Assembly: GCF_014641075.1 (NCBI RefSeq)
Contig: NZ_BMHP01000002.1
Span: forward strand, 1,550,001 to 1,614,000
DNA length: 64,000 bases
Direction of reading: 5' to 3'
DNA from: Paenibacillus nasutitermitis
Lineage (GTDB): Bacteria > Bacillota > Bacilli > Paenibacillales > Paenibacillaceae
This document shows positions 1-7,818 of the stretch, piece after piece. Numbering within the stretch: the stretch's first letter is position 1; every line of letters begins with the position of its first letter. Position numbers and translations under genes: made by a program. The notes beneath the pieces are model-generated. The model was not told the origin of the DNA, searched no databases, and saw nothing but the letters and a program-made list of their open reading frames with translations.

Positions 1-2
1 TT

Positions 3-1010
3 GGCTGGCTGCTTGCTTATGCCATTAATCCCGTCGTGAATATCATGCATCGCAAAATGAAAATTCCCCGCTGGCTTGGCGTTACTCTATCGCTTTTCAT
101 TGCGGTGCTCGCTTTGCTGACCATTCTTTCCGCTTTGGTTACCCGCATTGTCGTGGAGATCATTCATTTGTCCAAATCGCTCGACAGCACCATTGAATGG
201 TGGCGCAACGAATTTGAGCGTATTGTGGCATCGACGGAAATTCAGGATTTGATCGGGAAGCTGAATGCCTTTTACCAGAACAACCCGAATTATCAGCAGA
301 CCATTAATTCCCGTATCTCGGATACGGCGAATCTGCTGGCCAAAACCAGTTCTTCCATAATCAGCACGATCCTGAACAGCATTGTGAATCTTATTTCTTC
401 ACTGCCCAATGTCGCCACGATTACAGTTGTCGTCCTGCTTGCCGCCTTCTTTATCGGCAAGGACTGGTATCGTCATTTGGGCAAAGTATCCGGCTGGGTC
501 CCAGCTGGCATCCGCAAAACCACCTCTGTCGTGTGGGCCGACCTGCTGCATGCCCTGCTTGGTTATCTGCGCGCTCAGTTTATAATGATTTCTATCACGG
601 CCGTCGTTGTCACCCTCGGTCTGTTAATCTTGGGGGTGGACTATCCGATCACTATCGGCTTGCTGATCGGACTTGTGGATTTGCTTCCTTATCTGGGCGT
701 CGGCGCAGCAATGGTGCCCTGGATCGCCTATATGTTTATCTATGGTGATATTTCGCTAGGCATTGGACTTTCCGTTCTATATGGCGTCATTCTCGTCGTC
801 CGTTCATCCATCGAGCCCAAAGTTCTGGCAAGCAGTGTCGGTCTTGATCCCCTTCCCACGCTCATCGCCATGTTCGTCGGCCTGAAGCTGTTCGGCGTGG
901 CCGGTTTGATTATCGGTCCCGTTTCACTTGTTATTCTGTCGACCATTCACCGGGCCAATGTTTTTCGGGATCTGTACGGGTTTGTGATGAGAGGGAAGAG
1001 CCCTCCCTAA
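3..1010 (+). CDS. ytvI: YtvI-type sporulation integral membrane protein (AI-2E transporter family), 5' partial
   Basis: The frame is open from the first bases of the window, so the true start lies upstream; the ATG at 36 is internal. About 335 residues are visible, against roughly 370 in the family. Several hydrophobic segments are present, with the usual C-terminal layout of the AI-2E/PerM family: a Pro-Tyr-Leu-Gly segment (LLPYLGVGAAMVPW), then SSIEPKVLASSVGLDPLPTL and a glycine-rich last membrane helix. In Bacillus subtilis ytvI sits beside fxsA (ytzA) and pyk, and the same neighbours follow here, which supports YtvI over a generic transporter. The substrate is unknown. The gene is convergent with fxsA across the repeat cluster. 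Confidence 0.88.
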   Translation, partial: GWLLAYAINPVVNIMHRKMKIPRWLGVTLSLFIAVLALLTILSALVTRIVVEIIHLSKSLDSTIEWWRNEFERIVASTEIQDLIGKLNAFYQNNPNYQQTINSRISDTANLLAKTSSSIISTILNSIVNLISSLPNVATITVVVLLAAFFIGKDWYRHLGKVSGWVPAGIRKTTSVVWADLLHALLGYLRAQFIMISITAVVVTLGLLILGVDYPITIGLLIGLVDLLPYLGVGAAMVPWIAYMFIYGDISLGIGLSVLYGVILVVRSSIEPKVLASSVGLDPLPTLIAMFVGLKLFGVAGLIIGPVSLVILSTIHRANVFRDLYGFVMRGKSPP

Positions 1011-1040
1011 CGCTTAAGTACCCTCCCTAAATCGCTTAAA

Positions 1041-1224
1041 TGCCCCTCCCTAAATCCCTCCTGAGGAGGGACCCCAAGGGCCCCGGCCCTCTGGACACCC
1101 GGAATGGAATAACGTTGGCGTTACAGTGAATCGCTTGTTAGTTGGTGCGAGCTTGGATCGTTTTTCGTCCCTTGCGGGACACACTTCACTCTTAGCGCAC
1201 CCGGGGTACTTGTGGACTTCGTCC
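1041..1224. repeat. long direct repeat, copy A
   Basis: This 184-bp segment is nearly identical to 1407-1590 (constant offset 366, about five substitutions by eye). It begins at TGCCCCTCCC, holds the CCCTCC/GGAGGG hairpin, and ends after GGACTTCGTCC. Confidence 0.9.
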
Positions 1225-1406
1225 TTTCAAAACGTTGGAGTTACACATACGCTGGATGGTGCTGCCTGCCTGGATCGTTTTCGTCCCTCACGGGACACAC
1301 TTTACTTTTTACGCACCCGGGGTGCCTGTGGACTTCGTCCCAGCAAAACGTTGGTATTACACATACGGCCCTGTTGGGCATTGTCTGCCTGAATCACTTT
1401 TCGTAA

Positions 1407-1590
1407 TGCCCCTCCCTAAATCCCTCCTGAGGAGGGACCACAAGGGCCCCGGCCCTCTGGACACCCGGAATGGAATAACGTTGGCGTTACAGTGAATCGC
1501 TTGTTAGTTGGTGCGAGCTTGGATCGTTTTTCGTCCCTTGCGGGACACACTTCACTTTTGGCGCACCCGGGGTGCCTGTGGACTTCGTCC
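1407..1590. repeat. long direct repeat, copy B
   Basis: Second copy of the segment at 1041-1224. The few differences include A for C in the ACCACAAG stretch and GGTGCCT in place of GGTACTT. Near identity suggests a recent duplication or ongoing gene conversion. Confidence 0.9.
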
Positions 1591-1709
1591 AATTTATAAC
1601 GTTGGAGTTACAGACTCCCCTGCTGGACATTACCTGCTCGGATCGTTTTTCGTCCCTTGCAGGACACACTTCACTTATGCGCCAACCGAGCTTAGCCGGG
1701 ACTTCGTCC

Positions 1710-2102
1710 CTACTTTCTGCGGATCGTCAGGGTGCCTGCGCGGAGCTTGCGTTCGAGCCATCGAAGGATAGCCAGGCGGTAAAATGGGCGGGTGAGCGGA
1801 AACAATAGCGTAATGCCTATAATATCCGTGAAAAATCCCGGAAGCAGAAGAAGCAATCCCCCCGCCAGAATGCAAAGTCCGTTTAGCATGGCATGCCCCG
1901 GAGGCTGGCCCGTCTGCATCTGGCGCTGGACATCCACCAACGCTTTGCGCCCTTCCATTTTCGAGAAATACGCGCCCGCAAAACCAGTGATCAAAATGAG
2001 TAAAAAAGTGGGCAACCCGCCAATCCAATGACTCATTTTAATGATTCCCCATATTTCCAACGCCGGAATGACGATTAATGCCGCAACGATCCATTTCAAC
2101 AT
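1710..2102 (-). CDS. fxsA: FxsA family membrane protein
   Basis: 130-residue membrane protein of the FxsA/YtzA family. It has a hydrophobic N-terminal helix, the family hallmark of an early LEIWGI segment, then a glycine-rich stretch (ITGFAGAYFSKMEGRKAL) and a long hydrophobic helix (LLLLLPGFFTDIIGI). Family members lie in the cytoplasmic membrane; E. coli FxsA is linked to phage T7 exclusion, but the cellular role is not settled. The ATG at 2102 is preceded by GAGGAGGG. The neighbours pyk and ytvI are those of B. subtilis ytzA. The stop codon lies just past the repeat cluster. Confidence 0.9.
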   Translation of the reverse strand: MLKWIVAALIVIPALEIWGIIKMSHWIGGLPTFLLILITGFAGAYFSKMEGRKALVDVQRQMQTGQPPGHAMLNGLCILAGGLLLLLPGFFTDIIGITLLFPLTRPFYRLAILRWLERKLRAGTLTIRRK

Positions 2103-2120
2103 GCTGTTTCCCTCCTCTTA

Positions 2121-2576
2121 TTAAGCTTTTCCATCCGCTGCCTGTTCAAGCAGCTTGTAAAGCTCCGGGAGCGCCTTATCCAGTCTCGAAGGCCTCATTT
2201 GCGCATTGACCCACACATGGCGGGTGCTTCCCCTTACAAGCAGCTCTCCGGGCAGCTCCGACCCTTGCCAGGTGGGCGGATAGGTCTCCTTATCCGAAAT
2301 GCGGCGAATCTCCGAGCGGAAAGACAGACGGACCGGAGAATATTCCTCGATCGCGGTGCAAATGACCACCAGGTCGTCATACTTCGCAGGAGCGATGTAG
2401 CGGCACTCCAAATCCACTACCGGCAGCAGCATGCCCTGTTCTTCAATAGTCCGGTATGGAATGCCGAAGAAGCGGATAAGCTCGGTCCGGCCGATCTCCA
2501 TCCAATTTACATAATTGGCGTGGAAAACAACGCCCATGCGGTCCGACTCCTGGTATCTAACCCGAAGCGGATGCAT
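2121..2576 (-). CDS. acyl-CoA thioesterase, hotdog fold (YbgC/FadM type)
   Basis: Likely hydrolyses acyl-CoA thioesters in the cytoplasm; the substrate is not known. The N-terminus shows the 4-hydroxybenzoyl-CoA/YbgC thioesterase signature: RYQESDRMGVVFHANYVNWM, with the expected catalytic Asp and a His-Ala-Asn-Tyr turn. The ATG at 2576 is chosen because GGGAGG precedes it by nine bases and the protein then begins just before the first hotdog strand. A longer frame from 2609 lacks a good ribosome site. About 151 residues, normal for the family. It lies between pyk and fxsA, next to fatty acid genes, but is separated from pyk by a terminator. Confidence 0.85.
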   Translation of the reverse strand: MHPLRVRYQESDRMGVVFHANYVNWMEIGRTELIRFFGIPYRTIEEQGMLLPVVDLECRYIAPAKYDDLVVICTAIEEYSPVRLSFRSEIRRISDKETYPPTWQGSELPGELLVRGSTRHVWVNAQMRPSRLDKALPELYKLLEQAADGKA

Positions 2577-2719
2577 ATGCCATATCCTCCCGGCCCCCGA
2601 TGCTGTCATGGTATCACAACCTTTTTTACGTTATCGTACTGCCGGAGGTAACAAAGATAATAAGGGAAAAGCTGGTTTTTTGGCTTAAATTGTATAAATG
2701 TTCGATGTCTATGTTTAAC

Positions 2720-2751
2720 AAAAGCGATGGCGCCCCGGCACCATCGCTTTT
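2720..2751 (-). terminator. intrinsic terminator after pyk
   Basis: Perfect 11-bp stem AAAAGCGATGG / CCATCGCTTTT with a 10-base GC-rich loop, 40 bases past the pyk stop. T-rich sequence follows on both strands, so it may work in both directions. Confidence 0.75.
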
Positions 2752-2790
2752 GCTTTTCTTTTTGGGCTATAAAAAACCTGCTGATTGCAA

Positions 2791-4545
2791 TTAAAGAACC
2801 TTTGCTTGCCCCGAGTAAATTACGCCTACTTCGGCATATACGGTTACTTCCATGCCGTCCTGCAACGTTTCCAATGCATTGTGAACACCCAGAATAACCG
2901 GAAGACCCAAATTCAGGGCAACGATTGCAGCATGGCTCGTTACACCGCCTTGCTCCGTAATGACAGCTGCCGCTTTCTGAATAGCCGGCATGTATTCCTT
3001 ATCCGTCGAAACGGTAACGAGGATGGAGCCTTCGGTCGTTTTGGCAATGGCTTCCTCAGGCGTCCGCGCAGTGACGACCTTGCCGGTGGCGCTTTGGCTT
3101 CCAATTCCTTGACCTTTGGCCAGCAGCTCGCCGATGGTGTGAATCTTAATCAGGTTCGTGGATCCGGAGCGGCCTACCGGCACGCCTGCCGTAATAACGA
3201 CCGTATCTCCCAGCTTCACGATACCCGAATCGATTCCGCCGCGGACGGCGATATCGAACATGCCGTCCGTTGTGGTCGCCGGAGTGCCTTTAACCGGTAT
3301 AATGCCCCATGTCAGGGACAGACGGCGGAGCACCTGCTCAATAGGCGTAACGGCGATGATCGGTGACTTGGGACGGTATTTGGAAACCATCCGCGCCGTA
3401 TAGCCGCTTTCCGTCGAGGTGATGATTGCTTTGGCATTCAAATCCAGAGCGGAATTGGCAACCGCCTGGCTGATCGCCTCCGTAACGGTTGTTTGCTGCG
3501 CATTCGCCAGCTTCGTAAACATTTCGCGGTGATCAAGAGCGGATTCTGCGCGGACCGCAATACGGGCCATCGTCTGAACCGATTCCACCGGATATTTGCC
3601 TGCAGCGGTTTCTCCGGAAAGCATGATGGCATCCGTTCCATCAAAAATCGCATTCGCTACGTCACTTGCTTCCGCACGGGTCGGCCGCGGGTTGCGCTGC
3701 ATGGAATCCAGCATTTGCGTAGCGGTTATAACCGGCTTGCCTGCACGGTTGCATTTGAAAATCATGTTTTTCTGCACGAGCGGCACTTCTTCTGCCGGAA
3801 TCTCTACCCCAAGATCTCCGCGCGCCACCATCAGGCCGTCGGACACCTCAAGAATTTCATCCAGATTGTCTACGCCCTGCTGATTTTCAATTTTGGAAAT
3901 GATTTGAATATGGCTGGCATTATGGCGCTCCAGCAGTTCACGAATTTCCAGTACGTCGCTGGCTTTTCGGACAAATGAAGCGGCGATGAAATCCACATTC
4001 TGTTCGATGCCGAAAATAATATCGCTGGCATCCTTCTCGGTAATGCCTGGCAGCGAAATATTAACGCCTGGCGCATTGACGCCTTTTTTGCTTTTAATGG
4101 TGCCGCTGTTCACGATTAGACATTTGATCTCCGTGCCCCGCACTTCCTGAACGGTCAGTCCAATCAGGCCGTCGTCGATCAGAATGGTTGAACCTACGGA
4201 AACATCGGTAGGCAAATTGGCATAAGTAACGGGAACGCGGTTGCGGTCGCCAAGAATCTCCTCCGTCGTCAACGTGATGATGTCACCTTGATTAAGCTCG
4301 ATCGGCTCCTCTTTCAACTTGCCCAGACGGATCTCCGGACCTTTGGTGTCCAGCAGAATCGCTACTGTAGCACCAAGCTCCTGGCAGGCCTGGCGGATAT
4401 TTTTGATCCGGTTGCCATGCTCTTCAAAGTCGCCATGGGAAAAATTGAGACGGGCCACGTTCATTCCTGCATTAATAAGCTTCTTGGTGTTTTCCAGTGA
4501 TTCGCTGGAAGGGCCGATCGTACAAACAATTTTTGTTTTACGCAT
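2791..4545 (-). CDS. pyk: pyruvate kinase with C-terminal PEP-utilising domain
   Basis: Last step of glycolysis: phosphoenolpyruvate plus ADP gives pyruvate plus ATP. The start at 4545 ([16 protein letters not shown]) is the standard N-terminus; a GGAGG lies 13 bases before it and the upstream frame adds no conserved sequence. Seen in order: the active-site barrel with [12 protein letters not shown] and [11 protein letters not shown], then [12 protein letters not shown], the C-terminal allosteric domain, and an extra swivelling domain with [15 protein letters not shown] near the end. That gives 584 residues, the length of the Bacillus/Geobacillus enzyme rather than the 470 of E. coli PykF. 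It is the last gene of the acc operon. The usual pfkA between pyk and accA is absent. Confidence 0.96.
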   Translation of the reverse strand: MRKTKIVCTIGPSSESLENTKKLINAGMNVARLNFSHGDFEEHGNRIKNIRQACQELGATVAILLDTKGPEIRLGKLKEEPIELNQGDIITLTTEEILGDRNRVPVTYANLPTDVSVGSTILIDDGLIGLTVQEVRGTEIKCLIVNSGTIKSKKGVNAPGVNISLPGITEKDASDIIFGIEQNVDFIAASFVRKASDVLEIRELLERHNASHIQIISKIENQQGVDNLDEILEVSDGLMVARGDLGVEIPAEEVPLVQKNMIFKCNRAGKPVITATQMLDSMQRNPRPTRAEASDVANAIFDGTDAIMLSGETAAGKYPVESVQTMARIAVRAESALDHREMFTKLANAQQTTVTEAISQAVANSALDLNAKAIITSTESGYTARMVSKYRPKSPIIAVTPIEQVLRRLSLTWGIIPVKGTPATTTDGMFDIAVRGGIDSGIVKLGDTVVITAGVPVGRSGSTNLIKIHTIGELLAKGQGIGSQSATGKVVTARTPEEAIAKTTEGSILVTVSTDKEYMPAIQKAAAVITEQGGVTSHAAIVALNLGLPVILGVHNALETLQDGMEVTVYAEVGVIYSGQAKVL

Positions 4546-4651
4546 AAGTAAGTTCCATCCTCCGTATTGATGCATTTAGCTTGATTATAAAAATATCGGT
4601 ATGTCAGCGCCGATGTTATACCTGATTTACTTCATTTTATCAACAAGCCCC

Positions 4652-5674
4652 TTAAATCTGGGCAGTTTCGACGGGTTCTTCGGCCGAAGCTTCCAGCTCC
4701 GTTGCCGTCTCGGACAGGTCGGGTTCATGATACTCGCCGATTTTACGGAATTTCTCATAGCGGTCTTGAATCAGCTGCTCCGCATTCATGGCCCCAAGCT
4801 CCTGCAAATGGCGCCAAACCGCTTCCTTTATGGATTCGGATTGGACGGCCAGATCATGATGGGCTCCGCCCTGGGGCTCGGGTATGATCTCTTCCACAAT
4901 GCCGAAACCAACCAAATCGTCGGCGGTTATTTTCATGACCGATGCCGCTTCGTCCGCTCTCCCCGCATCCTTCCACAGGATGGATGCGGCTCCATTCGGG
5001 GAAATGGCCGAATAAATCGCATTCTCCAGCATCAGTACCCGGTTTCCTACCCCAAGCGCCAAAGCCCCCCCGCTGCCTCCTTCGCCGATAACGACACAGA
5101 TGACAGGCACGCCGAGTACCGCCATTTCACGGAGATTGCGGGCAATCGCTTCCGATTGTCCCCGCTCCTCGGCGGTATTTCCGGGATACGCTCCCTTGGT
5201 ATCGATGAAAGTGATAATTGGACGTCCGAATTTATCGGCCTGCTGCATCAGCCGGAGCGCTTTGCGGAAGCCCTCCGGATGCGGGCTGCCGAAGAAACGG
5301 GCGATATTATCCTTCGTGTCTTTGCCGCGCTGATGACCGATAACGGTAACCGGAATGCCACTGAGCTTGGCCAGCCCGCCAACAATGGCAAGATCGTCGG
5401 CAAACAGCCGATCGCCATGCAGTTCGATAAAATCGGTGAAAATCGCCTGGATGTAATCAAGCGATGTCGGACGTTGATGATGCCTGGCAAGATGCATTTT
5501 TTGCGCGGGCGTGAGCCCGTTATAGAGATCTTCCTGCAGCTTGGCGCAGCGCTCCTCAAGACGGGAGATTTCCTCGCTGAAATCGATTCCCGAATCGATG
5601 CCGATTTTCTTCAGCTCATCGATCTTCTTGCGCAGATCGCTTAGCGGCTTCTCAAATGGCAAATCAACCGCCAT
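4652..5674 (-). CDS. accA: acetyl-CoA carboxylase carboxyltransferase subunit alpha
   Basis: The alpha subunit of the carboxyltransferase transfers CO2 from biotin to acetyl-CoA to make malonyl-CoA for fatty acid synthesis. About 340 residues. The ATG at 5674 ([11 protein letters not shown]) gives the family N-terminus and follows a run of G (GGGGGG). Typical motifs are HGDRLFADD, the glycine-rich [12 protein letters not shown] oxyanion region, and [13 protein letters not shown]. The tail is acidic and rich in Glu and Ala. The start overlaps the end of accD by 11 bases, so the two subunits of the enzyme are probably translationally coupled. Confidence 0.97.
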   Translation of the reverse strand: MAVDLPFEKPLSDLRKKIDELKKIGIDSGIDFSEEISRLEERCAKLQEDLYNGLTPAQKMHLARHHQRPTSLDYIQAIFTDFIELHGDRLFADDLAIVGGLAKLSGIPVTVIGHQRGKDTKDNIARFFGSPHPEGFRKALRLMQQADKFGRPIITFIDTKGAYPGNTAEERGQSEAIARNLREMAVLGVPVICVVIGEGGSGGALALGVGNRVLMLENAIYSAISPNGAASILWKDAGRADEAASVMKITADDLVGFGIVEEIIPEPQGGAHHDLAVQSESIKEAVWRHLQELGAMNAEQLIQDRYEKFRKIGEYHEPDLSETATELEASAEEPVETAQI

Positions 5675-6536
5675 GCGTGTCCCCCCCTTTATCTGCATGC
5701 ATATCCAGCAGCTTGCTCAGCGTAGACTTCATGTCCTTGCGGTGCACAACCTTATCAAGCTGGCCGTGCTGAAGATTGAATTCCGCCGTTTGAAAGTTGT
5801 CAGGCAGCTTCTGGCGGATCGTTTGCTCAATAACGACTCTTCCGGCAAATCCGACAAGCGCGCCGGGCTCGGCCAGATTATAATCGCCCAGCATGGCAAA
5901 GCTGGCAGACACGCCGCCTGTCGTCGGATCCGTAATAACGGAAATATAAAGGCCGCCGTCTCCCTGGAATTTAGCCAATGCCGCACTGGTCTTGGCCATC
6001 TGCATGAGACTGAGGATGCTCTCCTGCATCCGGGCTCCGCTGGATGTGGAGAAAATAATAACCGGCAGCTTCTTCTCATGGGCTTGTTCGATCGCGCGGG
6101 TGATTTTTTCCCCGACCACCGAACCCATACTGCCTGCAAAAAAGTCAAAGCTCATAGAGGCCACTATAACGGGAAAGCCTCCGATTGTACCTTCTCCGGT
6201 CACCACGGCATCTTTCAAGCCGGAGCTTTTCTTCTGCGCTTCGAGCTTGCCGGCATAGCCGGGAAAACCAAGCGGATCCACAGATTCCAGTTCGGCGTCG
6301 AACTCCGTCAGCTTGCCTTCATCGAGCGTGATCGCAATACGCTCCCATGCGTTTAGGCGGAAATGATGGCCGCAGCTTTGGCATACCTTGAGATTCTTCT
6401 CGATTTCTTTATTAAATTGAATGTTGCCGCACTTCGGGCATTTGGACATCAGGCCTTCCGGAATATCCGGTTTGGTTCGCTGTCCGCCTGAAGGTATTGT
6501 TGCATATTTTCTTTTATGAAATAAGTCCTTGAACAC
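5664..6536 (-). CDS. accD: acetyl-CoA carboxylase carboxyltransferase subunit beta
   Basis: Beta subunit partner of AccA in malonyl-CoA synthesis. The N-terminal zinc ribbon is visible as CPKCGNIQ...CQSCGHHF (four Cys, residues about 34-56), followed by the crotonase-fold carboxyltransferase core with [14 protein letters not shown] and [19 protein letters not shown]. Translation starts at a GTG (6536) six bases after AGAGGTG. 290 residues, normal. It overlaps accA by 11 bases and follows the small DUF2007 gene by 41 bases, so all belong to one leftward operon. Confidence 0.97.
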   Translation of the reverse strand: MFKDLFHKRKYATIPSGGQRTKPDIPEGLMSKCPKCGNIQFNKEIEKNLKVCQSCGHHFRLNAWERIAITLDEGKLTEFDAELESVDPLGFPGYAGKLEAQKKSSGLKDAVVTGEGTIGGFPVIVASMSFDFFAGSMGSVVGEKITRAIEQAHEKKLPVIIFSTSSGARMQESILSLMQMAKTSAALAKFQGDGGLYISVITDPTTGGVSASFAMLGDYNLAEPGALVGFAGRVVIEQTIRQKLPDNFQTAEFNLQHGQLDKVVHRKDMKSTLSKLLDMHADKGGDTHGG

Positions 6537-6577
6537 AGGTTACACCTCTTTGGGGGCGCAGTAGTTTATGTTATCGC

Positions 6578-6766
6578 TCACGAGTTTAAAATATTGTTCA
6601 ACATTTCCTGCACTTCTTCCAGTTCGCCGGACGGGACCAAGATTTCGTACTGCTGCTTGGACACGTTTATCGGTCGGATCTTTACGAGAAACCCTTCCTG
6701 CGTCAGCCGGTTTTTGATGCTCTCCGCAATTTTTGCCGTAGGCGCGATATAAATAACCGTCCACAT
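6578..6766 (-). CDS. DUF2007-like small protein
   Basis: 62-residue protein beginning MWTVIYIAPTAKIAES. The pattern of an N-terminal beta strand, a helix (AESIKNRLTQEGF), a second strand and a final helix (LEEVQEMLNNIL) fits the DUF2007 'putative signal transducing protein' fold. It has a clear GGAGG seven bases before the ATG. It is the first gene of the acc-pyk operon, directly ahead of accD, so a link to acetyl-CoA carboxylase control is possible but is only inference from position. Confidence 0.75.
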   Translation of the reverse strand: MWTVIYIAPTAKIAESIKNRLTQEGFLVKIRPINVSKQQYEILVPSGELEEVQEMLNNILNS

Positions 6767-6840
6767 GAAGGAACCTCCTGAACTTGGGTAAAAAGAAATA
6801 GCTGGGCGAAAGTCCCACCCGATAGATCTCTTCCCTCAAA

Positions 6841-6869
6841 ATTATAGAAAAAGTCAATCTCTGTCTCAA
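6841..6869 (-). promoter_or_regulatory. sigma-A promoter of the DUF2007-accD-accA-pyk operon
   Basis: On the minus strand: -35 TTGAGA (5/6 match), a 17-base spacer, and -10 TATAAT (6/6), ending about 75 bases before the DUF2007 start. This is the clearest vegetative promoter in the window. I saw no obvious FapR-type operator on it. The rest of the 345-base gap up to pgpA shows nothing else I can name. Confidence 0.75.
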
Positions 6870-7111
6870 ACTTCTCTATAATCAAAACGTAACATGAATC
6901 CGGCAACCGTCGTATTCCCCACCATTTTTCAAACAGCGCTGATGCTGACTTGTCCGGTTAAACGCTGTTCTGACGCATCATTCACTTGGTTACTTCCGCT
7001 TCACTTGGGCATATGATCTCATAATGATAGCATATGTTTAGTTTTCACCGCAACGGCGCAACGGGGGAACCTGCTCCCCCGAGCTCCATTTCCCCCCTCA
7101 TCCGCCAATTA

Positions 7112-7597
7112 TTATGAGGGGCCATAACGGTTGGCATTACTGTTCTGATGAGCAATACGGGCCGAAGCCGCAGCCGCCAGGCCGGCCACAAGATCATCAA
7201 GAAATACATGGATGCCGCTGCTTTTTTCGTTGAGCTTGTGAATAATTCCCGGTTTTACTTTGTCCAGATAGCCGAAGCTCGTAAGCCCGATCATGCCGTA
7301 GACGCTGGTTATGCCCAGCGCCAGTGTTTCGTCGACGCCGTATAGCGATTCGTCCGCCTCCATGATGGCTTGCAGCGGCTCGGGCAGAAGCTTGCGCTCT
7401 GCCAGTTCATCCAGCGCTATGCCTGTATACAGGACATACTGCACCTCTCGTTTGGACAACACAGTATTTACACTCTCCATGCATTCCTCAATCGTTAGCT
7501 GTGAATTGTAAGGACGCTGCAGCGACATGACAATTTCCGCAATGCTGAGCGTAGAGACACCCCGTCTCAGCAGCCATTTCTCCATATCGGATGACAT
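7112..7597 (-). CDS. pgpA: phosphatidylglycerophosphatase A family protein (YutG-like)
   Basis: 161 residues resembling the PgpA domain. The C-terminal half has the acidic family motif (FLDDLVAGLAAAA) and the central part has the glycine-rich YGMIGLTSFGYLDKVKPG. The family dephosphorylates phosphatidylglycerophosphate in phospholipid synthesis, but the YutG-type short Bacillus proteins are less well studied, so the reaction is inferred. A G-rich ribosome site (GGGGGG) precedes the ATG at 7597. It stands alone between dnaE and the acc operon. Confidence 0.75.
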   Translation of the reverse strand: MSSDMEKWLLRRGVSTLSIAEIVMSLQRPYNSQLTIEECMESVNTVLSKREVQYVLYTGIALDELAERKLLPEPLQAIMEADESLYGVDETLALGITSVYGMIGLTSFGYLDKVKPGIIHKLNEKSSGIHVFLDDLVAGLAAAASARIAHQNSNANRYGPS

Positions 7598-7818
7598 TCA
7601 TATTCCCCCCGCAGCTGCTTGTACGAAATACAGCAGCAACTGCTTCATGACAAGAAAGCTTCGCTGCCGCAGCTTCGGGCAAACGGCGAAATAGGGTGCT
7701 TCTCACTGCACGTTATGCAAAACCTGTGCGATTAAGAAGCTCCGTGTCATCTAAATGTATGCGGACAGGGAATAACATGTGCATGGATTTACCGTAAGGT
7801 TATGGAAACTTTTTTTGA

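Larger units (their letters stand above)
1011..1712. repeat. cluster of hairpin-rich tandem and direct repeats
   Basis: This 700-bp gap between ytvI and fxsA holds no convincing gene. Four copies of a unit of about 118 bp start with GGATCG at 1155, 1272, 1521 and 1640. Each carries a short hairpin of the form GTCCC-NNNN-GGGAC and a box CGCACCCGGGG; most also carry GGACTTCGTCC and an AACGTT-centred motif followed by GTTACA. Two copies of a longer leader (from 1041 and 1407) add the hairpin CCCTCCTGAGGAGGG and a GGGCCCC/GGCCC palindrome. The last unit runs into the end of fxsA. Short reading frames here are by-products of the repeats. The cluster could act as a transcription boundary for the convergent genes or be a non-autonomous repeat family; the sequence alone does not decide. 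Confidence 0.85.

Noticed and set aside
1041-1712. Repeats as a possible CRISPR array
   Set aside because: Units are too long (about 118 bp), have no short constant repeats with unique spacers, and there are no cas genes.
1126-1771. Several overlapping 60-90 residue frames on the plus strand in the repeat cluster
   Set aside because: They repeat each other because the DNA repeats, carry no conserved motif, and use unusual codons; treated as by-products of the repeats.
4601-5644. 347-residue frame antisense to accA
   Set aside because: Lies fully opposite a clear, conserved accA; long open antisense frames are common in this codon usage.
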